64,000 nucleotides of DNA from Natranaerovirga pectinivora (GCF_004342165.1 NZ_SMAL01000005.1:140167-204166); one strand, 5' to 3'. Numbered from the stretch's first letter, positions 18,549-28,542 are shown. Numbers and translations: made by a program. The notes: generated by a model not told the origin, from the letters alone.

Positions 18549-20657
18549 TTATTTTGGATGAATTGGTATAAAAACAGATTTTTCCCTTTCTTTTACATAA
18601 TTATCTTTTCTTTTCACTGCTAATTCACAAAAATAATCTTGAGCATTAATGACATCATTATTTTTTATGTCTATTTTTTGGTATTTGCCATCTGATTTCT
18701 TAATTTTAGCTTTTTTATTATCTTTTAATAATATTTCTAAAATTTTTATCACGCGTTTTTTGTTTTCTTTGTCACTTATAGGAAATAACAATTCTACTCT
18801 TCTATTAAGGTTTCTTGGCATTAAGTCCGCACTGGACAAAAATAACTGTTCATTTCCATCATCATAAAAGTAAAATATTCTGCTGTGTTCTAAATACTTC
18901 CCAACAATGCTTCTCACTGTAATTCTATCGCTAATCCCCTTAATACCAGGAATTAAACTACATATTCCCCTGATAATGAGTTCCACTTCAACACCATTAT
19001 GAGATGCTACATATAATTTTCTTATAATATCATAATCACATAATGAATTCATTTTTATAATAATTTTTCCTTTTTTCCCAGACTTTACATGTTCTATTTC
19101 TTTATCAATTAGTTTAATAAATTTTTCTCTTAAACCATTAGGTGCCATAACCATTTTTTTAAAGCTAGGGGGTTCAGAATAACCTGATAGCGCATTAAAC
19201 ACTACAGATGCATCAGCACCAATTTCATCGTTACATGTTAATATTCCCAAATCTGTATAAAGTTTAGCTGTAATATCATTATAATTTCCCGTCCCTAGGT
19301 GGACATATCTTTTTATTCCCTTTGATTCAAGTCTTACCACCAAAGTAATTTTGCAGTGGGTTTTCAGACCAACAAGTCCATAAATAACATGACAACCCGA
19401 TTGTTCTAATTTTTTTGCCCACTGTATATTATTTTCTTCATCAAACCTAGCCTTTAATTCAACAAGTACTGTCACTTGCTTGCCTGCTTCTGCTGCTCTT
19501 GCCAATGCTTTAATAATAGGTGAATCTCCACTTACTCTGTATAAAGTTTGTTTTATCGCAAGAACATTAGGGTCTTTAGCTGCTGTTTTAATAAAATCAA
19601 TAATTGGTTCAAAGCTTTCATAAGGATGGTGAAATAAAATATCTTTTTCTTTTATGGCCTCAAAAATATCTTCTTTTCCAAATAAGGACTTAGGTTTTTG
19701 GGGCTTATATTCTTCGTATTTTAAGTGTTCATAACCATTTAATCCAAAGACCTTTATCAAAAATGTTAAATCCAAGGGCCCATCAATTAAGAATATATCT
19801 TTATTATGAATATCTAATGATTCTAAGAGTATATCGATTAATCTATTATCCATATCTGAAGAAACTTCTAATCTTAATGCATCTCCAAACTTTCTTTTCT
19901 TCACAGACTCTTCAATTTCTCTTAGTAAGTCTTGGGCCTCTTCCTCATCTATTGATAAGTCACTATTTCTTGTAATTCTATAGGTAGTGGCACTAATGAC
20001 ATTGTGACCTAAAAATAGTTTGTTTATATTATGTTTAATAATTTCTTCTAACAGGATAAATTGTTTTGATTTGTTTTCAGATGGTATTTCAACAAACCTT
20101 GGCAAAACAGATGGCACTTGAACCGTTGCAAACATTTCTTCATTTTCTTTTTTAATAAGGGCTGCTATATTTAAACTTTTATTATTAATTAAAGGAAATG
20201 GTCTACTAGAATCCACTGCCATTGGTGTCAAAACAGGGTATAATATCTCTTCAAAGTACTCTTGTACAAATTCTTGTTGGTTTTTAGACAATTTATGCAT
20301 ATTCAAAAACACAATGCCTTCTTTTTCCAGTATTGGTATGATGTTTTTGTTATACTCTTCATATTGACTGTCAACCAATGTATGTACCCGTTGTGATATT
20401 TTTTTCAATTGCATCTTAGATGTTAATCCTGAAAAATCAGCCTTAATATACCCTGCTTTAACTTGTTCTTTTAAGGATGCAACTCTAATCATAAAAAATT
20501 CATCTAAATTAGAGGATACAATTGCTAAAAATTTTATTCTTTCAAAAATCGGATTTTCGTGATTTTTAGCTTCATCTAATACTCTTTGATTAAATTCTAT
20601 CCAACTTAACTCTCTATTTTCATAGTTTAATGTATTGTCAAAGTTAATCCTTTCCAT
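18549..20657 (-). CDS. ppk1: Polyphosphate kinase 1
   Basis: Reversible synthesis of polyphosphate from ATP, membrane-associated in many bacteria. About 702 residues with the four PPK1 domains: N-terminal ENRELSWIEFNQRVLDEA, the head domain, and two PLD-fold catalytic domains with the phosphorylated histidine in GLKTHCKITLVVR, HLGTGNYND, and the second histidine in LEHSRIFYFYDDG. The start at 20657 follows GGAAGGTG by six bases; the frame is open to 20693 but without another site. An extended -10 (TGTTATAAT at 20715-20723) is a plausible promoter. No ppx gene is adjacent. Confidence 0.96.
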   Translation of the reverse strand: MERINFDNTLNYENRELSWIEFNQRVLDEAKNHENPIFERIKFLAIVSSNLDEFFMIRVASLKEQVKAGYIKADFSGLTSKMQLKKISQRVHTLVDSQYEEYNKNIIPILEKEGIVFLNMHKLSKNQQEFVQEYFEEILYPVLTPMAVDSSRPFPLINNKSLNIAALIKKENEEMFATVQVPSVLPRFVEIPSENKSKQFILLEEIIKHNINKLFLGHNVISATTYRITRNSDLSIDEEEAQDLLREIEESVKKRKFGDALRLEVSSDMDNRLIDILLESLDIHNKDIFLIDGPLDLTFLIKVFGLNGYEHLKYEEYKPQKPKSLFGKEDIFEAIKEKDILFHHPYESFEPIIDFIKTAAKDPNVLAIKQTLYRVSGDSPIIKALARAAEAGKQVTVLVELKARFDEENNIQWAKKLEQSGCHVIYGLVGLKTHCKITLVVRLESKGIKRYVHLGTGNYNDITAKLYTDLGILTCNDEIGADASVVFNALSGYSEPPSFKKMVMAPNGLREKFIKLIDKEIEHVKSGKKGKIIIKMNSLCDYDIIRKLYVASHNGVEVELIIRGICSLIPGIKGISDRITVRSIVGKYLEHSRIFYFYDDGNEQLFLSSADLMPRNLNRRVELLFPISDKENKKRVIKILEILLKDNKKAKIKKSDGKYQKIDIKNNDVINAQDYFCELAVKRKDNYVKEREKSVFIPIHPK

Positions 20658-20763
20658 AGAATCACCTTCCCATAACCGTAATAGTAAATACAAAATTATT
20701 ATTGAGTTAGTATTATTATAACATAGTACTTTTATTTTTACCCTCTTTGATTAATTATCAATA

Positions 20764-20799
20764 AAAAAAATGTGGCATCATATCAATCCACATTTTTTT
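20764..20799 (-). terminator. Intrinsic terminator of the seven-gene envelope operon
   Basis: AAAAAAATGTGG / CCACATTTTTTT with a 12-base loop; it overlaps the patatin stop codon by two bases. Symmetric A and T tracts would also let it stop plus-strand transcripts. Confidence 0.85.
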
Positions 20800-21982
20800 A
20801 TATTTCTTTTATAACTTCCAACAATAAAATTCTTAGGCTATTATCATTCCCATTCTCTATTTTCAACTCGTACTCTTCTATTTTTTCTTTAAGTATAAGA
20901 ATGAGTTCTTGATCTGTATACTCATTAAACCTTTCAATCTTAAACTTTGATGCAATAAACTCTAATAAGTAAACAAAAAAATCTTTATAATTCCAATTCT
21001 CTACTTTTACAATTCTCTTTGCTATATTTGGAATCACATCTTCAAATAACCCTCGACAATTGGATTTTTTAGAGTTAAATATCTTTAATAATTTATTTTT
21101 CAATTCCTCGGATAAGTTACATATTCTTTCAATATAATAACTTTCACTATTTAATACATTAATGTAATACTTATCTCCTTCTAATCCTTTAAATGTCCTA
21201 AGGGCATCGTAATAACCTAATGTCATATTGTACTTACATTTTGTGTCTTGAAAGTCTAAAATACTTCCTATATCTTCTCTCGGACTAATCTCTACAAGAT
21301 TAATGTCACTACCTATTTTAACTCTCTTTTCTACTCCAACTCCAAATATCCTAATAACAATAATGTTTTTATATTCATTTTCTATTAACATATTGATAGG
21401 TACTTTGTTATGAAATCCTCCATCAAGATATCGCTTGCCGTTAATTTTTTCCTTTTTAAAAATAGGCAGATAAGCGCTAGCAATCAAGTAATCTATTAAC
21501 TCACCATTAGGAATATCTTTTAAAAAGACTTCTATTGGTTTAAGCTCTGATAAGCAAACTGTCACCAATCCAAATTCCTTTTTACACCCACGTATTTTTT
21601 CTTCATCTAATATTTCTGATATTAGGGTCCTTAAAGGTGTAATATCTAGACCTTTATTGATCATTATTTTTTTTAAATCTTTAAAAACTTCAGAGAAGTC
21701 GATTGTTTTAAAATCAAATTTTTTTATATTTTCTATTATATCATCTCTAACATCCATTACTTGAGAAAATGATATATTTTCCCATATATGAACAGCTTCA
21801 TTAAAATGATCCATACAAATAAGAGCCCCATTCAGAGCGCCTACAGATGTTCCTACAACACCCTTTATATTAATATTAAACTCTCTAAGTGCTTTCCACA
21901 CACCTATCTGATAAGCCCCTCTAGCGCCTCCTCCTTCTAATGCTAACCCGTACTCCTGACTAGGATCGATTTTCAAATCCAT
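20798..21982 (-). CDS. Patatin-like phospholipase
   Basis: Predicted acyl hydrolase with a Ser-Asp dyad. About 394 residues. The patatin domain (about 11-205) shows the oxyanion loop GGGARGAYQIG, the nucleophile elbow GTSVG (Ser46) and the catalytic DGG in YLDGGFHNKVP. The remaining C-terminal half is helical and unrecognised. The ATG at 21982 follows GGGAGG by five bases; a TTG at 21997 is part of that site. As the last gene of an operon for glycolipid and polymer synthesis, it could trim or recycle lipids; this is inferred from context only. Confidence 0.9.
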   Translation of the reverse strand: MDLKIDPSQEYGLALEGGGARGAYQIGVWKALREFNINIKGVVGTSVGALNGALICMDHFNEAVHIWENISFSQVMDVRDDIIENIKKFDFKTIDFSEVFKDLKKIMINKGLDITPLRTLISEILDEEKIRGCKKEFGLVTVCLSELKPIEVFLKDIPNGELIDYLIASAYLPIFKKEKINGKRYLDGGFHNKVPINMLIENEYKNIIVIRIFGVGVEKRVKIGSDINLVEISPREDIGSILDFQDTKCKYNMTLGYYDALRTFKGLEGDKYYINVLNSESYYIERICNLSEELKNKLLKIFNSKKSNCRGLFEDVIPNIAKRIVKVENWNYKDFFVYLLEFIASKFKIERFNEYTDQELILILKEKIEEYELKIENGNDNSLRILLLEVIKEI

Positions 21983-22027
21983 ATAGTCCTCCCTCAATTA
22001 TTTAAAGGAATTTATTAAGCTTTCCTA

Positions 22028-23050
22028 TCAATTTTTTATTTTTGTTTTAAAAGAAATAGAGTCTAAAAACACGACAACACCACTTATTAATAGCACACCA
22101 TAGTACACAATAATTCTCCATAAAATCATTGCATATAATAGTACATCTCTAGAAAAAAATATACTAAACAACACATAAAAACCACTTTCTGAAGCACCTA
22201 TTCCCCCCGGTGTTGGAATAAAACTTACAACAACATACAAAACAGTTTGTATGGCCAATATATCCGTAATAGTTGCTTCATTAAATCCTAATGATAGATA
22301 TATAAAATAAGTAATTGAAAAATAGCAGGTTATTTGAAGGAATGTTAGTAAAAATACTTTTATCATCATCCATTTATTATTCTTAAAATCCCCAATGTTT
22401 TCAACATAATCATCAATACATCTATAGACTTTTTCTTTATTGTATTTTTTAAAAAACCTAAATTTTTGTAGAAAACCTATAATAATGTCTACTATTTTTT
22501 TTATTACTTTATCATTAAAAGATAATGTAATAATAAGAATACATCCAAGTATATTAATAAATAAACCTATCATTATAAATATAATGATTTCTCTTTTTTT
22601 CATAAATATTAGATTGTATTTCATTGCAAACATTGTAAGGGCATATAAAGATATTATCACCTGAAACACAATAAATTTTTTTATGGTTAATGTTGTTCCT
22701 TTTGTATAGGATACGCCATATTTACTTTTCATTAAATAGACTTGTGCTGGTTGACCTCCACTTGCAAAAGGGGTTATTAAACTATAATACTGTCCTACAA
22801 ATGCAAGAAATAATGATTTTCTAAATGTAAATTGTGTACTAATATTTTTCCCAATGGTTTGTATAATTAAAGCATTAAAAATAACATAAGCAGTCATTAA
22901 TAGTATTGCTATACTTAAACAAAATCTATCTGTTCTTCTAAGAAGTTCAGGAATTTCTGCTAATTCTTTACTTGTTATAATGATATATCCTGTAATCATA
23001 GTAAAAAGTATTAATATCATTAAATTTATTATTTTTTTATTCATGTTCAT
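22028..23050 (-). CDS. Flippase-like polytopic membrane protein (UPF0104 / LPG_synthase_TM family)
   Basis: 340 residues with about eight or nine transmembrane helices. The signature YYSLITPFASGGQPAQVYLM and the later FIPTPGGIGASESGFY are characteristic of the family that includes the membrane half of MprF and other proposed lipid flippases. It lacks the cytosolic lysyl-transferase half of MprF. It follows the small frame at 23037-23126 with a 14-base overlap, and precedes patatin by 45 bases. In this operon it may move a glycolipid across the membrane, the job done by LtaA in other species; that is an inference. Confidence 0.85.
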   Translation of the reverse strand: MNMNKKIINLMILILFTMITGYIIITSKELAEIPELLRRTDRFCLSIAILLMTAYVIFNALIIQTIGKNISTQFTFRKSLFLAFVGQYYSLITPFASGGQPAQVYLMKSKYGVSYTKGTTLTIKKFIVFQVIISLYALTMFAMKYNLIFMKKREIIIFIMIGLFINILGCILIITLSFNDKVIKKIVDIIIGFLQKFRFFKKYNKEKVYRCIDDYVENIGDFKNNKWMMIKVFLLTFLQITCYFSITYFIYLSLGFNEATITDILAIQTVLYVVVSFIPTPGGIGASESGFYVLFSIFFSRDVLLYAMILWRIIVYYGVLLISGVVVFLDSISFKTKIKN

Positions 23051-23126
23051 TTACCATGCCTTTCATTCTATTTAAGGCACTTTGGATTGGAAAGATTATT
23101 TTCTCCCTTATGTCACACTCTTCCAT
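23037..23126 (-). CDS. Possible 29-residue small protein or leader peptide
   Basis: A short frame starting ATG at 23126, preceded by AGAGG at about nine bases and ending inside the first codons of the flippase-like gene. The peptide is charged (MEECDIREKI at the start) and its stop overlaps the next start, so it could couple translation through an otherwise 88-base gap. No homologue is recognised. Confidence 0.35.
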   Translation of the reverse strand: MEECDIREKIIFPIQSALNRMKGMVNEHE

Positions 23127-23138
23127 ATGAATCATCCT

Positions 23139-23666
23139 CTAATTTTTCAAGTTAATTTTTATTAGACCTGTCTTTGAAATCCAAATTTCTTTTGGATCTC
23201 TTAGTTTTATTTTTCCTTCTTTTTGTTCAAAGGCATATTTAATTAAATTGTCCCATATCTTTAAAAATCCAAACATATATGTCCCTTTAATTTCTTGAGT
23301 TTCAAAACCTCTTTTTTCCGTAATTGGGTATAGAACTGTCCTAGCCCATAAACCTTTTACATTTTTATATTTTTCATTTTCCTCTAGTGCTATAGCGAGT
23401 AATCTTAATTCTTCATCCAATGCTTTAAATATCTCTTTAAGACGACTTCCTAATTCTTCCATTTTTGAATTATTAACATGCATTTCTATTACTTCGTCAC
23501 CCTTTTTTATAATTGAACCATCTTCTAAAATTTTATCTTTTCCTTTATATCTATGTTTGCTTAAATAAAAGTATTCTAATCTAGTATTGGGAATTAGCTC
23601 CCATTTTCCTAGCTTTCTTACTATATTATCTAGAATCACGAAAACCTTTCTAAGGAATTTTCTCAT
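23139..23666 (-). CDS. YkoP-like domain protein
   Basis: 175 residues, no signal peptide, rich in basic residues at the start (RKFLRKVF) and with VEMHVNN-like 'EVIEMHVNNSKMEEL' followed by a helical stretch and ARTVLYPITEKRGFE. This looks like the YkoP-like domain that in other Firmicutes is found alone or joined to a polysaccharide deacetylase. Here the deacetylase is the gene directly upstream (20 bases), consistent with a split version of that pairing. The biochemical role of the domain is not known to me. Assignment is by general resemblance and is tentative. Confidence 0.5.
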   Translation of the reverse strand: MRKFLRKVFVILDNIVRKLGKWELIPNTRLEYFYLSKHRYKGKDKILEDGSIIKKGDEVIEMHVNNSKMEELGSRLKEIFKALDEELRLLAIALEENEKYKNVKGLWARTVLYPITEKRGFETQEIKGTYMFGFLKIWDNLIKYAFEQKEGKIKLRDPKEIWISKTGLIKINLKN

Positions 23667-23686
23667 ATATATCAGCCCTTTATCTT

Positions 23687-24376
23687 TTACTTATCAACTG
23701 AAACAAATTTATAACCCTTTTCTAATAAAATAGGAATAACCCTTTTTAAAGCGCCTATGGTGTTATAAGGGGCTAATTTTGCACCGCCACTATCATGGAG
23801 TACTATTATGGATTGCTTTTCTATTCTATCAAGTAATGTCTTACTTATTTTATCAGGACTATTGTTTTTTCTCCAATCATAGGCATTAACAGACCATAAA
23901 ATAGTTTTTAACTTATTTTTTGAAGCACTAATAAGTGTAAATAAGTTAAAGGTCCCCCACGGAGGTCTATAGTATTTTAATTCAATGCCTTCATTTTCTA
24001 ATATTATTTTTGCCTCTTTTATTTCTTTTAATGTTTTCACAGGCCCCATTAACCAAGCACTTTTGTGATTTAAGGTGTGGAGTCCAATTTCATGTTCTTC
24101 AGCTTTCATTCTATGTATTATATCTTTATTTTTCTCCACTTTTCTTGCAACCACAAAGAAAGTAGCTTTTACATTATGCTCTTTTAAAATATCTAATACT
24201 TCATTGGTGTATCTTTCATCAGGTCCATCATCAAAAGTTAATGCAATCAACTTTTCTGGGGCATCCAATTTATGTTTTATACTTTTTGATATATTCCTCA
24301 CATAAAAATTAGGTGCAACGGTGTAACCCATGATAATAATTCCTAAGAAAAGTATTCCATACACCCACCATTCCAT
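23687..24376 (-). CDS. Polysaccharide deacetylase (NodB-type carbohydrate esterase 4)
   Basis: Membrane-anchored, probably extracytoplasmic deacetylase of N-acetylated sugars. About 229 residues: a start transmembrane helix (WVYGILFLGIIIMGYTV), then the NodB domain with TFDDGPDE (metal/catalytic Asp pair), the HTLNH zinc motif, RPPWG and the C-terminal LHDSGG. All five motifs are intact, so activity is expected. Start codon is uncertain: GGTGA five bases before 24376 favours that ATG; starts at 24382 or 24388 are possible. Likely substrates are peptidoglycan or a secreted glycan. Confidence 0.88.
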   Translation of the reverse strand: MEWWVYGILFLGIIIMGYTVAPNFYVRNISKSIKHKLDAPEKLIALTFDDGPDERYTNEVLDILKEHNVKATFFVVARKVEKNKDIIHRMKAEEHEIGLHTLNHKSAWLMGPVKTLKEIKEAKIILENEGIELKYYRPPWGTFNLFTLISASKNKLKTILWSVNAYDWRKNNSPDKISKTLLDRIEKQSIIVLHDSGGAKLAPYNTIGALKRVIPILLEKGYKFVSVDK

Positions 24377-24406
24377 CTTCATCACCAAATTTCTATATTC
24401 TCATTT

Positions 24407-25522
24407 TTAACTAAATAAAATATCCTTAATATTTTCTAAGAATGGGTTAATATCAATCTCATTTTTTATTAGGGCTAAACGTTCTTTATACCTTTCAATA
24501 TAGCCTTCGTCATCTAATAACTCTTTTACTTTATTTTTCAACTCAAGTTCATTATTAACTATTATGCCTATGTTATTTTCTCTTATGAACTTACAATTTT
24601 CTTTTTCTTGACCTAAATCCGGCTTTAAAATTACAAATGGCACCTTAGAGATAATAGATTCAAATAAAGTTATTCCCCCTGGTTTACCAACTAGAAAATC
24701 ACTTCCCTTAATGATTTCATCAATCTTATTTGTGAAACCGACAATAGTAATATTGTCTAAACTAAGATTTTCTAATTTCTTGTATAATTTTTCATTTTTC
24801 CCAGTGCTAATAATAAAATGAGCCTTTTCTAAATTATTTAACCATAAATAGAAGTCTTCATTTTTAGGTAACAAACCAAAACCTCCACCTAAAATTGTGA
24901 CAACCTTCTTATGGATTGGTATATTATTTATTATTTCTAGCTGACATATTTCATCTTTTTTATAAAAACTTTCCCTAATTGGTATCCCTGTAACAGCGAT
25001 CTTGCTTTCCTCTACTCCTTTTTTAATTAACATTGTCTTTATACTATTTGTAGCAACACAGTATAAATCTGTATGTGGATAAATCCATTCATTCGTTGCC
25101 ACAATATCTGTTATAAATGTTATTAAGGGAATTTTTATATTGTTTTTTTCTTTATAGTTAGAAACATATCCAGAACAAACAGGGAATGTTGATATTATTA
25201 CTTTAGGTTTTAACCTATCTAATTCATTTTTAGTTCTTTTTTCTATTATGAAAGAAGCTGTATCAAATTTTTTTATTTTTGGAAACATTTCTTTACAATA
25301 ATAATAATTGTTGTAAAGCCAGCTCCCTCTTTTAACTAATAGTTCATAGCTTTTATATATTTTTTTATAACTTTTGGGTTTGGTCATTTTATAAAAGTCT
25401 TGAACCCTAATATTTACATCTATAAAATTAGACTTTATCATTTCCATTATTGCTTTTGAAACAGACAGATGTCCATTCCCAAATTGAGCTGTTAGAATTA
25501 AAACATCTATTTTATCCTCCAT
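24407..25522 (-). CDS. UgtP/MGDG-synthase-like glycosyltransferase (second copy)
   Basis: 371 residues, GT28-type GT-B fold. The N-terminal domain opens DVLILTAQFGNGHLSVSKAI (MGDG_synth domain); the C-terminal UDP-sugar domain has VTILGGGFGLLP and VGKPGGITLFESI. Members of the family transfer glucose or galactose to diacylglycerol. It overlaps the upstream paralogue by 11 bases. The two are clearly diverged, so they may add successive sugars or use different acceptors. Cytoplasmic, membrane-peripheral. Confidence 0.85.
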   Translation of the reverse strand: MEDKIDVLILTAQFGNGHLSVSKAIMEMIKSNFIDVNIRVQDFYKMTKPKSYKKIYKSYELLVKRGSWLYNNYYYCKEMFPKIKKFDTASFIIEKRTKNELDRLKPKVIISTFPVCSGYVSNYKEKNNIKIPLITFITDIVATNEWIYPHTDLYCVATNSIKTMLIKKGVEESKIAVTGIPIRESFYKKDEICQLEIINNIPIHKKVVTILGGGFGLLPKNEDFYLWLNNLEKAHFIISTGKNEKLYKKLENLSLDNITIVGFTNKIDEIIKGSDFLVGKPGGITLFESIISKVPFVILKPDLGQEKENCKFIRENNIGIIVNNELELKNKVKELLDDEGYIERYKERLALIKNEIDINPFLENIKDILFS

Positions 25523-26645
25523 ATTTAATTCTCCGCTCTGCTATTTCTTCGTACTCATTCATCAAATTTACTGCTAAATCCACTGTACTATCTAATGAAT
25601 GGGTTTTTGTAATTTCTAATATGTTTTGCTTCATTTTTTGAAGCATCACAGGGTTCTCAATTAATTCAGTTATGATCTGACTTAACTCTTTTACTTCAGA
25701 TTTTTTCGCAACCCCTGCATTAACCAAAACATCTGTATTTTCTTTTTCTTGACCAGGGATATAGTAAGGTATTATCATAGGTATATTTTTTATTAAGGAT
25801 TCAGAGACTGTTAATCCACCAGGTTTTGAAATAATAACATCTGATATATCCATATATTCAGGCACATTACTTGTGAATCCTATAATCTCAATAATTTTAT
25901 TGCCTAATCCTGATCCATATTTATTCTCTAGGGATTTTTTAAGGGTCTCATTATTCCCACAAATTACTATCATTCTTAAAGGGTAATCTACTTTTAACAG
26001 ATTTTTTAATGATTTTTTTATTGCATTTACACCCATACTTCCACCCATTAGTAGAATTGTAAACTCTGATTTACTCTCATTTTTTTCTTTTTTGGTATGA
26101 AACTCTCTTCTTACAGGTATGCCATAGGCATAGACTCTATTCCCATCTACACCCTTTTTTATTAAGCTATCTTTTGTATAAATACTTCCAGCTATATAAG
26201 CATCAACATTTTTATTCACATAACTTTTATGGGCTTGATAATCTGTTACAACAGAAATAAATGGTACTTCAATCCCTTTTTCATCTTTGATATTTGATAT
26301 AACATTGACGAACATTGGATGGGTACATATAATTAGTCTTGGTTTGTGTTCTAAAATTATATTGTATATTTTTTCTTCTAAAGTTCTAATGCATAATTTG
26401 GTTAATCTATTGTTTAATACTTGATAATTGCTGATTTTATAAAGGGTTCCATACATTTTGGGTAGTTTTGTTGCCAACACTTTATAACCATCAGATATTA
26501 TTGTATCAAGAGATTTGCTAATTTCTTTAGTCGGTTCAATTGTTAATACCTCGTAGGCTTGAGCTTCTAATTCTTTCTTCAGTGAATTCGCAGCTGAATT
26601 ATGACCATGCCCTGCAGAAACTGTAAAAATCAAAACTTTTTTCAT
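25512..26645 (-). CDS. UgtP/MGDG-synthase-like glycosyltransferase (first copy)
   Basis: 377 residues, same family as its downstream neighbour. It starts KVLIFTVSAGHGHNSAANSL, the glycine/histidine loop of the MGDG_synth domain, and has ILLMGGSMGVNAIKKSL and ISKPGGLTVSESL in the nucleotide-sugar domain. B. subtilis UgtP makes the diglucosyl-diacylglycerol anchor of lipoteichoic acid. Position directly after an LtaS-like gene (40 bases) fits a glycolipid anchor role. Sugar and acceptor specificity cannot be read from the sequence. Confidence 0.87.
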   Translation of the reverse strand: MKKVLIFTVSAGHGHNSAANSLKKELEAQAYEVLTIEPTKEISKSLDTIISDGYKVLATKLPKMYGTLYKISNYQVLNNRLTKLCIRTLEEKIYNIILEHKPRLIICTHPMFVNVISNIKDEKGIEVPFISVVTDYQAHKSYVNKNVDAYIAGSIYTKDSLIKKGVDGNRVYAYGIPVRREFHTKKEKNESKSEFTILLMGGSMGVNAIKKSLKNLLKVDYPLRMIVICGNNETLKKSLENKYGSGLGNKIIEIIGFTSNVPEYMDISDVIISKPGGLTVSESLIKNIPMIIPYYIPGQEKENTDVLVNAGVAKKSEVKELSQIITELIENPVMLQKMKQNILEITKTHSLDSTVDLAVNLMNEYEEIAERRIKYGG

Positions 26646-26685
26646 TTTAGTCCCCCTAACTTATGATCCTAATATAATGTATTAC

Positions 26686-28542
26686 TTATTCATTGCTTGC
26701 ATATTGCTGATTGTATATCTCAATAATATTGTTGTCTAAGACATATTTAGATTCCGTTACCAAAGTGATGGCTCTCTTAGAGTATTTCTCCAATCCTTCA
26801 AGTGATACAATTTCTTTTGTATCTAAGTCCCTTGCAATAGAATTCTCAAATATGCCATCCCTTGACATTTCAAATATTACATTATCTTTGATAAAGGATC
26901 CTTCTAACATATAGGTGATTGATGCTACAAACCCTTCCTTTGCATTTACTAAGTCCCTACCGAATATAAAAGGATGTTTTATTTCTAACCCCATTATATT
27001 AGCCACTGTAGGAAATAAATCAACTTGACCGCCAACTGTACTAATTGTTTTAGTTTTGTCCATTCCTGGTATATGGATAATCAATGGCACTCTTAACATT
27101 TCATCGTAGTTATAGTCATAACCTAAGAATTCACTCATTTGTTTATTAATCTGAACATCCTTACAATTTAAACCATGGTGATCTCCATAAATAACTATAA
27201 TGGAATCATCATATAAATCTTTTTCTTTTAAGTCGTTAATAAATTCTTCAATTGCTTCATCTACATATCTTACTGATTGAAGATAATTCCCAAAAATAGT
27301 ACCTATATCTTCTTCTTTCAATTCTAATGTGGCTAAGCCTTCAGGCAGTACAAATGGATGATGTGAAGACAAAGCTACAATTAAAGAATAAAAAGGGTTA
27401 TCTATATTCTGTAGGTATTCAGCCGTTTGTCTAAACAACTCTTTATCCGATAACCCCAGTGAAATCTTATCTGTCATTTCTAATTCATCTTGACTTATAA
27501 ATGTATCTATTCCTTGATAGGGATACGCTCTATCTCTATTCCAAAAATTACCTCTAAATCCATGAAATGCAAATGTACTATACCCTTCACGTTTTAATAA
27601 CCAAGGCAATCCCTCGAAGTAATTGTCTTCATATAATCTGTATGCTTCTCCTTGAATCACAGGATATATACTGTTATTTATAGTAAATTCAGCATCAGAT
27701 GTATTACCTCTTCCAATGTTTTGAAAAAAATGATCAAAATAGATAGTGTCATTATTTAATAATTCATTTATTGTAGGCGTTATTATTTGTTCATTATACT
27801 CTCTATTAATAACAAAGTTTTGAATTGATTCTAATTGAATGATTATCAAATTCCTGTTTTTTCCTATCCCATAATAATTATCCTTTTTAATAGATTTAAC
27901 ATTTTCGCTTATAACAGCAACTATATCCTCCATAGGTTTTTCTTCCGTAACCACTCTATCATAAGTATTCATAATTAAATCTTTTACGTGATACGTGAAA
28001 AACTCTGTATGATTCACTTTCTTTATTGCATCTGCTTTTAATGGATTAATAGCAAATACCACTATCAATAATGTAAATACTGTAATCAACCCTGTATTTT
28101 TAACATTTAGATACTTCATAGGAGTACTATTGTTTTTTAGTTTAGACTTCTTAAAATATTTTATTACTATTGGTATGTCTAAAAATAAAATAATACTAAT
28201 AGGTGGCATAGCAAATTTTACACTTTCATCCACTACAAACAAACTATTAATTTGCCATATTTGATTAATAGATGTCAGTTGATTGAAGTAACTAAAATAC
28301 ACTGTATTAGCAAACATCAACATAGTAATAACTATATAAATTAAAGTAAAAATAGAACCACTATATTTGGCATTGCTTGTAAAACAACAATAAAAAATAA
28401 ACATTAAATAAATCAGTGTAATCCCACCAACAAAACCATTTATTGGGGATAAATCTATTAATGTATAATATAGTACAATTTTAAATGAAAAAAGTACAAT
28501 TAACCAATAATGGTCAGCTATTAAATCTTTTATATTCTTCAT
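26686..28542 (-). CDS. LTA synthase family sulfatase-fold membrane protein
   Basis: 618 residues. Five transmembrane helices (to about residue 165) and an extracellular sulfatase-like domain. The catalytic threonine motif is GNTSDAEF (Thr281), the equivalent of GKTSDSEF in LtaS; a metal-binding Glu lies in IIIQLESIQNF (Glu238) and the GDHHGLN motif supplies Asp/His ligands. These enzymes polymerise glycerolphosphate from phosphatidylglycerol. It is the first gene of a seven-gene operon with two UgtP-like enzymes and a flippase-like protein, which supports a lipoteichoic-acid-like polymer. A 10-bp inverted repeat lies 25 bases before the start. Confidence 0.9.
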   Translation of the reverse strand: MKNIKDLIADHYWLIVLFSFKIVLYYTLIDLSPINGFVGGITLIYLMFIFYCCFTSNAKYSGSIFTLIYIVITMLMFANTVYFSYFNQLTSINQIWQINSLFVVDESVKFAMPPISIILFLDIPIVIKYFKKSKLKNNSTPMKYLNVKNTGLITVFTLLIVVFAINPLKADAIKKVNHTEFFTYHVKDLIMNTYDRVVTEEKPMEDIVAVISENVKSIKKDNYYGIGKNRNLIIIQLESIQNFVINREYNEQIITPTINELLNNDTIYFDHFFQNIGRGNTSDAEFTINNSIYPVIQGEAYRLYEDNYFEGLPWLLKREGYSTFAFHGFRGNFWNRDRAYPYQGIDTFISQDELEMTDKISLGLSDKELFRQTAEYLQNIDNPFYSLIVALSSHHPFVLPEGLATLELKEEDIGTIFGNYLQSVRYVDEAIEEFINDLKEKDLYDDSIIVIYGDHHGLNCKDVQINKQMSEFLGYDYNYDEMLRVPLIIHIPGMDKTKTISTVGGQVDLFPTVANIMGLEIKHPFIFGRDLVNAKEGFVASITYMLEGSFIKDNVIFEMSRDGIFENSIARDLDTKEIVSLEGLEKYSKRAITLVTESKYVLDNNIIEIYNQQYASNE

